A program made the translations under genes and the position numbers. A stretch of 64,000 nt of DNA from Paucimonas lemoignei (GTDB lineage: Bacteria > Pseudomonadota > Gammaproteobacteria > Pseudomonadales > Pseudomonadaceae): contig LS483371.1 of NCBI GenBank assembly GCA_900475325.1, positions 5,307,501 through 5,371,500 of the forward strand, written 5' to 3'. The notes under the pieces are model-generated. The model worked only from the letters and a program-made list of their open reading frames with translations, had not been told where the DNA came from and did not search any database. Below, one piece after another: positions 35,197 through 44,259 of the stretch. Position 1 is the first letter of the stretch; each line of letters begins with the position of its first letter.

Positions 35197-35673
35197 TCAA
35201 CGTAAAAGCAACGCGCCTTCAATCGGCACATAACGGCTGGCGGCGCGGATCAACGAATTGGCGGTCAAACCTGGCACGCCATAAGCCACCGCTTCGACGC
35301 CATGCTTGCTGATGATGCGTTCGAGCAGCAGATCGAAATCGCCATCGCCGGACGCCAGGACCACTTCATCCACCTGCGGCGCGACGTCCATGATATCGAT
35401 GGTGATGCCTACATCCCAGTCGCCTTTGGCCGAGCCGTCGCTGCGCTGGATGTATGGTTTGAGTTTCACGGTGAAACCCAGGTTGCGAAGAATCTGCTGG
35501 AATTGCTGCTGTTTGCTGTCGCCGCGGTCGATGGCATAAGCGTACGCCTCGACAATCTGCCCACGCTTGCTGATATCAGCCCATAAGGCGGCGTAGTTGA
35601 AATGACAGCCATGAGCCTGACGGACGGTGTAATAGAGGTTCTGCACATCGGCGAACACCGCGATTTTCTTCAC
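35197..35673 (-). CDS. NYN-domain protein, LabA/DUF88 family
   Basis: A 158-residue NYN (PIN-like) domain protein. Conserved acidic residues appear in FADVQNLYYTV near 7-17, DWDVGITID near 85-93 and LASGDGDFDLLLERI near 106-120, as expected for a metal-dependent ribonuclease. It ends within IEGALLLR. Same strand and 19 bp before the DnaQ-like gene, probably one transcript. Confidence 0.84.
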   Translation of the reverse strand: MKKIAVFADVQNLYYTVRQAHGCHFNYAALWADISKRGQIVEAYAYAIDRGDSKQQQFQQILRNLGFTVKLKPYIQRSDGSAKGDWDVGITIDIMDVAPQVDEVVLASGDGDFDLLLERIISKHGVEAVAYGVPGLTANSLIRAASRYVPIEGALLLR

Positions 35674-35820
35674 CGGAACTCCTCAAGACGCGATTCAGAA
35701 TGAATCGGCGCCCAGTATGCCAGTTCTGACAGGGCGGTGCCGCTGCACACATTTGTAGATACTCTGCTGGGGTAGCCCTAAAGCCATGCATATCCAGCAG
35801 CGGCGGCGACGCTGATTCAC

Positions 35821-36391
35821 CTTTGCGCCCTTACGGCGCGTCACTTTCGAAAAGCCGGAATGCCGGCCCAGACGAAAGTAACCAAAGCGCTCCCGCTCCT
35901 TTGTCCGGGTCTTCGCCAAGGCTCAGACTTCCCTCGCTCCGGCATTGCTCCGTGGGCCGCCGCAATGGGCCATCCATGGCCCGGTGCGGCTAAACCGGCA
36001 TCCTTGCCGGTTTACCCACTCCGCAATACCTGCGCTCGGCCGGCCACAAGTCGCAATTTGTGGCGCCCATACGTTTTGCGCACGGCTCCAGAATCAAAAG
36101 CAGGGTGTGAGCCCGGAAGTCACGTTTGAGAAATCTGCAAAGCAGATTTGCTTTTCCTGCCGCGATTTCCCAGACGACGCAAAATGCGCGTCGGGAGGGT
36201 GAGCGCAGGTGTCGTGGGGTGGGTCGCTCGGCATGGATGCCGAGCGAGCGCCGCTGGGCCATGGATGGCCCGTCGGCGCGTGCCCGCCCCACGGCACCGG
36301 AGCGAACGTACCCCCGCGAAGCGGGGGCCGGACGCCAGCGCAGAGGTTTTGGTTACTTTTGGCACCAAAAGTGACCCGGCCGTCAGGACGG
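35821..36391. repeat. Large bilateral palindromic element
   Basis: About 570 bp with mirror symmetry. The outer ends are GTCACTTT (35840) ... AAAGTAACCAAA (35875) facing TTTGGTTACTTT (36348) ... AAAGTGAC (36368). Further in, each half has GGGCCATCCATGGCCC (35967, and its complement at 36256), a second hairpin (AAACCGGCA/TGCCGGTTT left; CGCTCGGCAT/ATGCCGAGCG right) and ACCTGCGCTC (36028, complement at 36201). The centre has AAATCTGC-AAA-GCAGATTT (36131). Open frames here look spurious. It occupies most of the gap between the NYN gene and DUF2076. I recall similar long intergenic repeats in other pseudomonads but cannot confirm copies. Confidence 0.75.
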
Positions 36392-36490
36392 AACCTGACT
36401 CAGCAGCGCCCGGATGCTGTGTTGAAACTTGATTCAAGGCGCAGTGCTTTGATTTTGAGGCATCAGACATAAAGGGTCCGGGGTCAGACG

Positions 36491-37273
36491 TTAAACAAAC
36501 GAATCATCATCCCCACCATCAAAACCGCCGCCATCGTCCCAGCCGCCGCTTTGATCGTTGTCGTAGGAATCATTGCTGGTCACTTGCTCCTGGTTATCGT
36601 TCCAACCGCCCGTGTCGTTGTTGCCGCTATCGGCGACCTGAGCCGGTTCCTCCTTGATAACTTCAACCACTTCCTGAGGCTGGCTGTGACTGCCAAACAT
36701 GCTGCTCAGCCCTTGCGCCAGCATCACACCACCGGCCACACCCGCTGCCGTCTGCAACGCACCGCTCATGAAACCGCCACCCCGTGGGGCCTGTTGTTGC
36801 GGCTGCTGAGGCGCGGCGTAGTTGGCGCCTTGCGGTGCGTTGTAAGGCGGCGGGCTGGAAGGACCACCATCGCGCCAGCCTCCACCAGACGGAGGGCTCA
36901 CAGGACGCTGCTGGGAGAAAGACTGCTGGGGTTGCGTTTGCGGCTCGCGAGAACCACCACCGCCGAATATGCTCGACAGGAACCCGCCGCTGCTCTGCGC
37001 TGGCGCGGAAGAAGCCTGTGATTTGGCCTGCTGCAACTCGGCCTGGAGTTTCTGGATCTGCTCGTCGCGCTCTTTTAGCTGCTGACCAAGCTGATTAACC
37101 GCCGCTTCCTGCACCACAATCGCCTGCGCCATGTAGTAAGGCGCGGCCGGTTGCTGGGTGAGATGCTCCTTGATCCTGGCCTCAGCCTCGCTGTCACGCG
37201 GGGCGGACGCGGTTTCGGCACTCTTCAATTTAGTGAAAAGACCATCGATCAGGGTTTGCTCTTCGCTGTTCAT
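36491..37273 (-). CDS. DUF2076 family protein
   Basis: A 260-residue protein of the DUF2076 family. The N-terminal MNSEEQTLIDGLFTKLKSAE and PYYMAQAIVVQE near 44-55 are conserved. A coiled-coil segment spans about 58-85, then a Gly/Pro/Gln-rich linker, a short hydrophobic Gly/Ala stretch near 168-190 (GALQTAAGVAGGVMLAQGL) and an acidic Asp/Gly-rich tail. Possibly a periplasmic ligand-binding or stress protein; function unknown. The start at 37273 has GAGGT upstream. Confidence 0.8.
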   Translation of the reverse strand: MNSEEQTLIDGLFTKLKSAETASAPRDSEAEARIKEHLTQQPAAPYYMAQAIVVQEAAVNQLGQQLKERDEQIQKLQAELQQAKSQASSAPAQSSGGFLSSIFGGGGSREPQTQPQQSFSQQRPVSPPSGGGWRDGGPSSPPPYNAPQGANYAAPQQPQQQAPRGGGFMSGALQTAAGVAGGVMLAQGLSSMFGSHSQPQEVVEVIKEEPAQVADSGNNDTGGWNDNQEQVTSNDSYDNDQSGGWDDGGGFDGGDDDSFV

Positions 37274-37451
37274 GGCGACCTCGTTAGATTGCCGTTGGAA
37301 ATCTTCGCCGGGCACAGTTGCCGGCACAAGCAAGGTAATGGGGCTGATCCAGGGCGTTTCAATGGCCTGTCGCAAATGTTAAGAAGGCTCTGGCCCGTGT
37401 CTGGTTAGCCAGCTAAAGTGACCGCCTGCTTTTTTTGTGCGACTTGGCCTC

Positions 37452-38111
37452 ATGAACCCGCTAACTATTCTTAATGACTCGCTGTACTTTTTCCGACGCA
37501 ATCTGGCGAGCATTCTGACGCTGTGCCTGCCGCTGGTGATGCTCGAAGCCCTCGCTAAACAGGTGCTGAGCAATGCGCTTCCAGGCAACGGTTCGACGGC
37601 GTATGAACTGGTCGTCGGCCTGCTGTTCTACCCGCTGTACACCGGCGCCTTGATCCTGTTCCTCGATGCCCGCAGCCGTAGCGAGCACCCCGCTGCTGGT
37701 AACCTCCTCGCCATGGCGCTGCGCATGTGGCCGACCTTCGCTGTGATGGCGGCGCTGAGCACCTTGCTGATCATGTTCGGCCTGTCGCTGTTCATCGTTC
37801 CGGGCATCTGGGTGATGGTCAAACTGGTGTTTTCCGAATATCTGCTTGTCCTGCGCGGCATGACGCCGCTGATGGCCATGCGCGGCAGTTTCGCGATGAC
37901 CAACGGCCATTTCGCGCGCATCCTGGCCTGCGTGCTGTGTATCTATATTCCGCTGTCCCTGCTGGAAGGCGTCGCCATCTACCTGCTGGAACCGCAAAAC
38001 GCCGGGGTCAATTTCGTGATTGATACCCTGAGCAGCTTCCTGCAATTGTTCACCAGCGTGGTGATGTTCCGCCTGTTCATGCTGATCAACGAAGCGTCCA
38101 AGCCGGAGTAA
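37452..38111 (+). CDS. YciC family inner-membrane protein
   Basis: A 219-residue membrane protein of the YciC/UPF0259 family with about six hydrophobic segments. The N terminus, NPLTILNDSLYFFRRNLASI, is characteristic, as is FIVPGIWVMVKLVFSEYLLVL near 115-135. Role unknown. The ATG at 37452 begins at the conserved residues; a GTG at 37437 is less likely. Confidence 0.8.
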   Translation: MNPLTILNDSLYFFRRNLASILTLCLPLVMLEALAKQVLSNALPGNGSTAYELVVGLLFYPLYTGALILFLDARSRSEHPAAGNLLAMALRMWPTFAVMAALSTLLIMFGLSLFIVPGIWVMVKLVFSEYLLVLRGMTPLMAMRGSFAMTNGHFARILACVLCIYIPLSLLEGVAIYLLEPQNAGVNFVIDTLSSFLQLFTSVVMFRLFMLINEASKPE

Positions 38112-38181
38112 TCCTTTGCAGTCGGCTATGCTGGTGCGACGCGAACTTCTAACTGAACGCCCTGCGTTCTAAGCCGAACCC

Positions 38182-39270
38182 ATGAACCGATTGACCCGCC
38201 TCATCCTGATCATTGCCTTGCTGGGCGGGCTATTGCTCGCTGCGATCTACACCCTCACCTGGCGCCCCGCCGCTCGGCAGGAACTGCCCGTGGCCTGTAA
38301 CCCGGATACAAAGGCACCGCCGTTGGTGCCGGGGCAGGCGCTGAAAGTCATGACCTGGAATATCCAGTACCTGGCGGGCAAGCGTTATGTGTTTTGGTAT
38401 GACCTGGCCGACGGTAGCGGCACGGATAGTCGCCCCACCGCTGAGGACGTCGCCTTCAACCTGGGCGAAGTGGCGCGGGTGATCCGCGACGAGCAGCCGG
38501 ATATCGTGCTTCTGCAAGAAGTGAACGACGGCGCCAAGAACACGGACTACGACAACCAGCTGGCGCTGCTGCAAGAGCGCGTGACTGACCTTTACCCGTG
38601 CAGCTCGGAGGCCTTCTACTGGAAAGCCGATTTCGTCCCGCACCCGCGCATCGCCGGGAGCGTCGGCATGAAGCTGGCGACCCTGAGCCGCTACAGCATT
38701 GACCGCGCCGAACGGATTCAACTGCCGATCCTCGGCGCCAACATCATCAGCCGTGAGTTCCAGCCCAAACGCGCATTACTGGTGAGTTATCTGCCCCTGC
38801 GCGACGGTGGCCACCTGGCGGTGATCAACACCCATCTGGACACCTTCACCGAACGCGACGACGCCCAACAGCGTCAGGTTCAAGCCGCCAGCAAACTGCT
38901 CGATAAATTCGAGGCCAGCGGCACGCCCTGGTTGATCGGCGGCGATTTCAACCTGCTGCCGTTGGGGCAATATCAGCGGCTACCGGCCGAGCAGCGGGGG
39001 GTTTATCAAGCCGACAGTGCACTGCATGTGCTGTGGGACAAATACCCAATGATCCCCAACAACACCGAGGCGGGCGGCGTGGACCGCGCAAAGTGGTTGA
39101 CTTACTTCCCCAACGACCCGCACGTCAACGGGCCTGACCGGACAGTGGATTACCTGTTCCACAGCCCGAGAATCAAACGTGTGAGCGCCAGTGTTCGGCA
39201 GGAAGACACGCTGTTGATCTCAAATCATCTGCCAGTGATCGGGCGATTTCTGTTGCCGGTTTTGCCTTGA
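38182..39270 (+). CDS. Endonuclease/exonuclease/phosphatase family protein
   Basis: A 362-residue EEP-fold protein. An N-terminal signal anchor (LILIIALLGGLLLAAIYTL) is followed by the hydrolase: MTWNIQYLAG near 57-66, LLQEVND near 111-117, INTHLDTF near 216-223, GGDFNLLP near 253-260 and SNHLPV at the end. These are the metal and catalytic residues of Mg-dependent phosphodiesterases. Being membrane-anchored with the domain outside, it may act on nucleic acid or phospholipid in the periplasm. Confidence 0.84.
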   Translation: MNRLTRLILIIALLGGLLLAAIYTLTWRPAARQELPVACNPDTKAPPLVPGQALKVMTWNIQYLAGKRYVFWYDLADGSGTDSRPTAEDVAFNLGEVARVIRDEQPDIVLLQEVNDGAKNTDYDNQLALLQERVTDLYPCSSEAFYWKADFVPHPRIAGSVGMKLATLSRYSIDRAERIQLPILGANIISREFQPKRALLVSYLPLRDGGHLAVINTHLDTFTERDDAQQRQVQAASKLLDKFEASGTPWLIGGDFNLLPLGQYQRLPAEQRGVYQADSALHVLWDKYPMIPNNTEAGGVDRAKWLTYFPNDPHVNGPDRTVDYLFHSPRIKRVSASVRQEDTLLISNHLPVIGRFLLPVLP

Positions 39271-39281
39271 AACCACAGATT

Positions 39282-39376
39282 CCGTGGGAGCGAGCTTGCT
39301 CGCGAAGAGGCCGGTACACCCGATATATCCTTGTGGGCAGGAACATTGCTTTCGCGAGCAAGCTCGCTCCCACAGG
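39282..39376. repeat. REP pair (REPIN), AGCTTGCT class
   Basis: CCGTGGGAGCGAGCTTGCTC facing GAGCAAGCTCGCTCCCACAG, between the convergent EEP gene and hrpB. Confidence 0.88.
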
Positions 39377-39482
39377 TCCTGTGTTTGCTGCGCGACAGCG
39401 CGCCGTCTGGACGACGTGGGCACTCCCACAAAAACATCACCCCAATTAAGGGAGATTTATTTAGTGGGACCACTGTTGCCCG

Positions 39483-42014
39483 CTACTTCCTCGGCTTGAT
39501 CCGCGCCGTCGGCTCGGCAATCAGTGGGTCATCCGGCCAGTAGTGCTTCGGGTAGCGCCCCTTCAGATCCTTCTTCACTTCGGCGTAGGTGCTGCGCCAG
39601 AAGTTGGCCAGGTCCTGCGTTACCTGCACCGGACGGCGCGCGGGCGAGAGCAGGTGGAGCTTGACGACCTGCCGACCATTGGCGATGCGCGGAGTATCGG
39701 CCAGGCCGAACAGTTCTTGCAGGCGCACCGCGAGAATCGGCGGATGCTCGCTATAATCCAGCCGCACGGACGACCCTGACGGCACGCTCAAGTGGTGCGG
39801 CGCCAACTCGTCCAGCCGCTGGGGCAGCGGCCAGGGCAGCAGGTTGTGCAGGATCGAGGACATATCCAGATTGCTGAAATGGCTAAGCCGCGAGACTTTA
39901 CCGAGATACGGCAGCAGCCAGCTTTCCAGGCGGTCCAGCAGACCGGCGTTGCTGACATCCGGCCATTCGCTGCTGTCTTTGTGTTGTAAATCCAATGTCC
40001 GCAATAAGCCAACCCGAGCCTGCCACTGGCGCAGCTCAGGAGTCCATGGCAGCAGTTCCAGACCTTTGCGCCGCACCAGCGCCAGCAGCGCCTGGCCCTT
40101 GGCAGACTCGTCCAGCCCGGTCAGCGGCTCGCGGCTAAGGATCAACTCGCCCACCTTGCGCTGGCGCTCGGCCCGGAACACACCTTCGCGCTCGTCCCAA
40201 TCCAGTTGATCAAGCTGCGTGACTTGCTCGGCCAGCACCGAGTCGAACAGCGCCGGATCGAATTCAGCTGCCAGATAGATACGCTCTTCACGCTGGCCCT
40301 GACGGCTGCCAAGATCGGCGATCACCAGCCAGGGTTGTTTCATCAACGCATCGACTTCGGCGAACAATGCCGCACGACCATTGGCCAGCCGATATTCGGC
40401 GCCACCGGGTTTGCGCTGCTGGGCGACACGGTCGGGATATGCCAGAGCCAGCAACGCACCCAGCCAGCGCGGGTGATCCGGGTCGCTGACCGGCTCGCTC
40501 ATCACACCACGCAAATAGCCACGATATTGTCGCGACAGTTGCTTGGCCCGCTGCACGCCGCCTTGAGCCCCTCGCGCCGCACGCTCAGTGCCTTCGAGCA
40601 AACTCAAACGGCTATGCAGATCCGCACCGCCACCACGCAGAATATCGCGCTCGCCCAGCAGCGCCGCCACATCGCACGCCAGGCTGCCCAGTCCTAATGC
40701 CTGACCGCGCAACAGCAAATGGCCAATACGCGGATGGGCAGGCAGTTCGGCCATGGCCTGACCGTGGGCAGTGAGTTTGTAATCGTTCCCCGGCGCGCGG
40801 CTCAACGCACCAAGCCGCACCAGCAAATCCTGGGACTGGGCGTAGGCTGCCGCGGGAGGAACATCGAGCCAAACCAGCTGAGCCGGCGTTACGCCCCAGC
40901 GCGCCAGCTGCAGGCCCAGCCCGGCCAGATCTGCCTGAAGAATTTCCGCCGCCCCGTAGGCAGCGAGTTGTTCGTGCTGGGCTTCGGACCACAGGCGATA
41001 ACACACGCCCGGTTCCAGCCGCCCCGCTCGCCCGGCACGCTGGGTGGCGCTGGCCCGGGAGATGCGCTGAGTATCGAGGCGAGTCATGCCGCTGCCGGGA
41101 TCGAAACGCGGCACCCGCGCCAGACCCGCATCGATCACCACCCGAACGCCATCAATGGTCAGGCTGGTTTCCGCGATGTTGGTCGCCAGCACCACTTTGC
41201 GAGTGCCTTTGGGCGCAGGCTCGATGGCGGCGCGCTGGGCGTTCAGGTCCAGTTCGCCATGCAACGGGCACAACAGGATGTCGCTGCGGTTGCCGAGCGC
41301 GTCGGCCAGCTGCTGATTCACCCGACGAATCTCCGCCTGCCCCGGCAGGAACACCAACAGGCTGCCGCTCTGATCATTGATCGCGTCCAGCACCGTCTGC
41401 ACGACCCGCGGCTCAATGAACTCGCCGGGCTGAAACGGCCTGCCCCACTGCATCTGCACCGGGAACATACGCCCATCGCTGCGTACCACGGGCGCATCGC
41501 CGAGCAGACTGGAAAGCCGCTCGCCTTCCAGCGTCGCCGACATCAGCAGGATCTTCAGGGGCTGGTCATCACGAAACAACTCTCGGCCATTGAGACTCAG
41601 GGCCAAGGCCAGGTCGGCATCGAGGCTGCGTTCGTGGAATTCGTCAAAGATCAACAGGCCCACGCCTTCCAGCGCCGGATCGTCCTGCAGACGGCGGGTC
41701 AGAATGCCTTCGGTGACGACTTCGATTCGGGTCTTTGGGCCAACCCTGCTTTCCAGCCGGATGCGGTAGCCCACGGTTTCGCCAACTTTCTCGCCCAACT
41801 CGCTGGCCAACCGTTCAGCCGCAGCCCGCGCCGCCAACCGCCGGGGTTCGAGCATGAGAATGGTCTGCCCGGCCAGCCAACTTTCTTCGAGCAGCGCCAG
41901 CGGCACGCGGGAGGTTTTACCCGCCCCCGGCGGCGCCTCAAGCACCGCTTCATGGCGCTCGCTCAGCGCTTGGCGAAGGTCGGGTAAAACGGCATCGATG
42001 GGCAGGGAAATCAT
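39483..42014 (-). CDS. hrpB: ATP-dependent helicase HrpB
   Basis: An 843-residue DEAH-type helicase. Walker A is EAPPGAGKTSRVP near 27-39, motif II is FDEFHER near 115, SATLEG is motif III and QRAGRAGR near 328-335 is motif VI. The HrpB-specific C-terminal domain ends PKHYWPDDPLIAEPTARIKPRK-like, typical for the family. The start at 42014 gives the conserved MISLPIDAVLP. Despite the name it is unrelated to type III secretion HrpB. Role in RNA metabolism uncertain. Confidence 0.92.
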   Translation of the reverse strand: MISLPIDAVLPDLRQALSERHEAVLEAPPGAGKTSRVPLALLEESWLAGQTILMLEPRRLAARAAAERLASELGEKVGETVGYRIRLESRVGPKTRIEVVTEGILTRRLQDDPALEGVGLLIFDEFHERSLDADLALALSLNGRELFRDDQPLKILLMSATLEGERLSSLLGDAPVVRSDGRMFPVQMQWGRPFQPGEFIEPRVVQTVLDAINDQSGSLLVFLPGQAEIRRVNQQLADALGNRSDILLCPLHGELDLNAQRAAIEPAPKGTRKVVLATNIAETSLTIDGVRVVIDAGLARVPRFDPGSGMTRLDTQRISRASATQRAGRAGRLEPGVCYRLWSEAQHEQLAAYGAAEILQADLAGLGLQLARWGVTPAQLVWLDVPPAAAYAQSQDLLVRLGALSRAPGNDYKLTAHGQAMAELPAHPRIGHLLLRGQALGLGSLACDVAALLGERDILRGGGADLHSRLSLLEGTERAARGAQGGVQRAKQLSRQYRGYLRGVMSEPVSDPDHPRWLGALLALAYPDRVAQQRKPGGAEYRLANGRAALFAEVDALMKQPWLVIADLGSRQGQREERIYLAAEFDPALFDSVLAEQVTQLDQLDWDEREGVFRAERQRKVGELILSREPLTGLDESAKGQALLALVRRKGLELLPWTPELRQWQARVGLLRTLDLQHKDSSEWPDVSNAGLLDRLESWLLPYLGKVSRLSHFSNLDMSSILHNLLPWPLPQRLDELAPHHLSVPSGSSVRLDYSEHPPILAVRLQELFGLADTPRIANGRQVVKLHLLSPARRPVQVTQDLANFWRSTYAEVKKDLKGRYPKHYWPDDPLIAEPTARIKPRK

Positions 42015-42084
42015 GGTGGCTTCCGGTGGTCCTGCGCACAGGCTAGGAAAAGGGCAGAGGATTGACGTATTCACCAAACGCCGG

Positions 42085-42109
42085 AAACAAAGAGGCCCCG
42101 CAAGCGGGG
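42085..42109 (-). terminator. Orphan minus-strand terminator
   Basis: GGCCCCGC-TTGC-like hairpin (42092-42109) followed on the minus strand by TCTTTGTTT. No minus-strand gene lies directly upstream of it (the gene to the right is on the plus strand), so it may end an unannotated small RNA or be a remnant. Confidence 0.5.
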
Positions 42110-42264
42110 CCACAACATAACCTAGTCTCATCACCGTTTCTGTAACCCGGGAGTGGAGTTGCCAGGGCAGCGACGTGAATTTACCACAACCCCCACCACC
42201 TTCAAACCCAAAGACTGGATTTGAACATCCTGAATCAATCTGATTTCAACGAAAAAAATTGGCC

Positions 42265-43032
42265 ATGTACCATTTCCACTTTGGCTGGAAGGATAAGCCC
42301 AGCCAGCTTGATACCAAGGAGTCATGGGTGGTTATGGTTTGGCAAACGCTGGAGGCAAAGCTCTCCACCCCGAGGATGTCTCGATACCTTCAAGGCAATA
42401 AAAACAGAGAGGTTCGAGCCGCTGAAGCTTATGTCCACAACATGAAGATTGCCGAGTCGTTCGTCTCGATTTTTCATGTCCTTGAGGTTTCTCTGCGTAA
42501 CGGGATTCAGAAGGAAATGGCTCTGGAGTATGGGAGAGCTGACTGGTACGAAGACTGGAGCTGTAGCGCAAATCCACATTTACAACGTCTCTACAGCAAG
42601 ATTGCAGAGGCGAAGAGAACCTTGACGGGCAGAGGCGTTCCGCTGAGCCCAGATAACGTCGTCGCCGAACTTAGCTTTGGCTTCTGGACGTCGTTGTTCA
42701 ACCGGGCAACGATCATCACCTTTTCAAAACCGCTTATGCGGGTTTTCTACTCCTGCCCCAAGGGGATGCGTCAGCCTGACAACATTCGCACTCGACTGAA
42801 TAAGGGAAGGGATCTGCGTAATCGTTGCTTCCACCACGAACCGCTTCTGTGGCAACCCCTATATGAGCTGCACAGGTATATATCGGAGGTGATCAGATGG
42901 ATTGATCCGAACCTGTATGCCTGGATCAGAACCCATGACAGAGTGCCCGGCACGCTCGCCGACTGGGCCAAGTGGAAAGACGCCAGTGACCCTGAGCACG
43001 ATGCCGGAACAATCGATTCCAGGAGTGACTAA
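42265..43032 (+). CDS. Abi-family protein (HEPN-type, abortive infection-like)
   Basis: A 255-residue Abi_2/AbiD-type protein. The C-terminal RNRCFHHEP near 185-193 fits the HEPN ribonuclease signature (Arg-x4-His) seen in Abi and toxin proteins. Earlier, FVSIFHVLEVSLRNGI near 66-81 and ELSFGFWTSLF near 135-145 are family blocks. Base composition is visibly lower in GC than the neighbours. It sits between hrpB and a hydrolase where I recall no such gene in related genomes. ATG at 42265 is preferred over TTG at 42259. Defence against phage is inferred from the family. Confidence 0.78.
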   Translation: MYHFHFGWKDKPSQLDTKESWVVMVWQTLEAKLSTPRMSRYLQGNKNREVRAAEAYVHNMKIAESFVSIFHVLEVSLRNGIQKEMALEYGRADWYEDWSCSANPHLQRLYSKIAEAKRTLTGRGVPLSPDNVVAELSFGFWTSLFNRATIITFSKPLMRVFYSCPKGMRQPDNIRTRLNKGRDLRNRCFHHEPLLWQPLYELHRYISEVIRWIDPNLYAWIRTHDRVPGTLADWAKWKDASDPEHDAGTIDSRSD

Positions 43033-43066
43033 GTTCTGGCAGCGCAAGCTATGCCAGCCGAACCCC

Positions 43067-43606
43067 CTACTCACCCGTCAGCCTGCCCAATAACTCCAAA
43101 CCTTCAGGCCAAGCTCCATATCCAGTCTGCCCATTGATATGCCCGGCGTTTTCCAGCCAGACCAGTTCACTGCCCCAGGCCTGGCTGAAGAATTCTGCGC
43201 GCTCTGGTGTGACGTAGGGGTCGTCGGTACTGGCGACGACGATTGTCGGAAACGGCAGGCGTTGGGTCGACATCGGGGTGAAACCGCTGGTGCCCGCCGG
43301 ATAGCTCGGGGCTTCGGTGTCACTCGGCGCCACCAATAGAGCGCCACGCACTTTGCGAGATTCAGGGTGTTGTTGCGCCCAGAGGGTGATCAACGTTACG
43401 GCCAGGCTGTGGGCAACAAGCACCACTTCGCCGTCTGCCGCTTCTATTTCCCGATTCAGCTGCTCAACCCAGTCCGCTGCGACAGGGGTTTCCCAGTCTT
43501 GTTGCTCGACTCTGTGGAACTCCGGGAACTGCCGTTCCCAATGCGACTGCCAATGGGTTTCCCCTGAATTGAACAGGCCCGGCAAGATCAGAACTCTGGT
43601 TGTCAT
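43067..43606 (-). CDS. Alpha/beta hydrolase, RBBP9/YdeN family
   Basis: A 179-residue serine hydrolase of the RBBP9/YdeN group. ILPGLFNSGETHWQ near 7-20 is the N-terminal block, the nucleophile is in LVAHSLAV near 63-70, Asp is in STDDPYV near 125 and His in NAGHING near 152-158. Substrate unknown. Convergent with the Abi gene by 34 bp. Confidence 0.84.
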   Translation of the reverse strand: MTTRVLILPGLFNSGETHWQSHWERQFPEFHRVEQQDWETPVAADWVEQLNREIEAADGEVVLVAHSLAVTLITLWAQQHPESRKVRGALLVAPSDTEAPSYPAGTSGFTPMSTQRLPFPTIVVASTDDPYVTPERAEFFSQAWGSELVWLENAGHINGQTGYGAWPEGLELLGRLTGE

Positions 43607-43654
43607 CTTTCATCTCCGTTGAACACGACATAGATATACCTGAAAAACCGATAA

Positions 43655-43732
43655 CCTGTAGGAGCTACCGCAGGCTGCGAATGCGGTGAACCTGACACAC
43701 TGCGATTCGCAGCCTGCGGCAGCTCCTACAGG
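43655..43732. repeat. REP-type hairpin, GGAGCTACC/TGCC class
   Basis: CCTGTAGGAGCTACCGCAGG facing CCTGCGGCAGCTCCTACAGG in the 212-bp divergent region before the lipoprotein gene. Confidence 0.86.
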
Positions 43733-43818
43733 ACCGAGGTAAGGCTGGAAACACGCAATATTCATCGCTCTGCGTTGCCAGCCTTGTATAGTTGCCCCTT
43801 CACTACATGGAGATGTTC

Positions 43819-44238
43819 ATGCGCATTCCTTCCCGTTTCATCGGCGGCGTCATGGTCGCTGCTCTGCTGACCCAACTCACCGCGTGCGGCAGTATTTTCT
43901 ATCCGGAACGACGCGGCCAGATCGATGGCAAGATTGACCCGGCGATTGCCGTGCTCGATGCCGTCGGCCTGCTGTTCTACGTCATCCCCGGCCTGATTGC
44001 CTTTGGTGTGGACTTCGCCACGGGTGCGATCTACTTCCCTCATGGCCAGACCGCGCAGGTTGATCCGCAGAAACTGCAACCGGCCATCAACGCCGACGGC
44101 AGTGTCGACAACAGCAAGCTGCAAGCCATCCTCGAAACCGAGCTGGGCCGTACGCTGCCACTGAACGACCCGCGCCTGATTCAGCATCGCGGCAGCGTTC
44201 AGCAGCTGGCAACCCTGGGCCTGGCGCCGTCTGCCTGA
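43819..44238 (+). CDS. Predicted lipoprotein (YceK-like)
   Basis: A 139-residue lipoprotein. Signal peptide with lipobox LTAC near 20-23 (VAALLTQLTACGS). The block SIFYPERRGQIDGKIDPAIAVLDAVG near 24-49 and a hydrophobic stretch LLFYVIPGLIAFGVDFATG follow. The start at 43819 has GGAG at 6-nt spacing. In databases such proteins are sometimes mislabelled as polyribonucleotide nucleotidyltransferase; nothing here supports that. Lies 21 bp before fieF, probably co-transcribed. Confidence 0.75.
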   Translation: MRIPSRFIGGVMVAALLTQLTACGSIFYPERRGQIDGKIDPAIAVLDAVGLLFYVIPGLIAFGVDFATGAIYFPHGQTAQVDPQKLQPAINADGSVDNSKLQAILETELGRTLPLNDPRLIQHRGSVQQLATLGLAPSA

Positions 44239-44259
44239 TTGTGATTTGAAGGAAGCATC

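Noticed and set aside
33690..35312. 540-residue open frame opposite rhlE and the exonuclease
   Set aside because: It overlaps two well-supported genes on the other strand and has the low-complexity composition of a shadow frame.
35860..36472. Several 70-116-residue open frames in the palindromic element
   Set aside because: They overlap each other on both strands, follow the inverted repeats and have no recognisable domain or ribosome-binding site.
39483..42014. Type III secretion regulator hrpB
   Set aside because: The name is shared, but the protein is a DEAH helicase with HrpB-specific C-terminal domain and no hrp/hrc genes are nearby.
42131..42325. 64-residue minus-strand frame between hrpB and the Abi gene
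   Set aside because: No start signal or family resemblance; it overlaps the start of the Abi gene.
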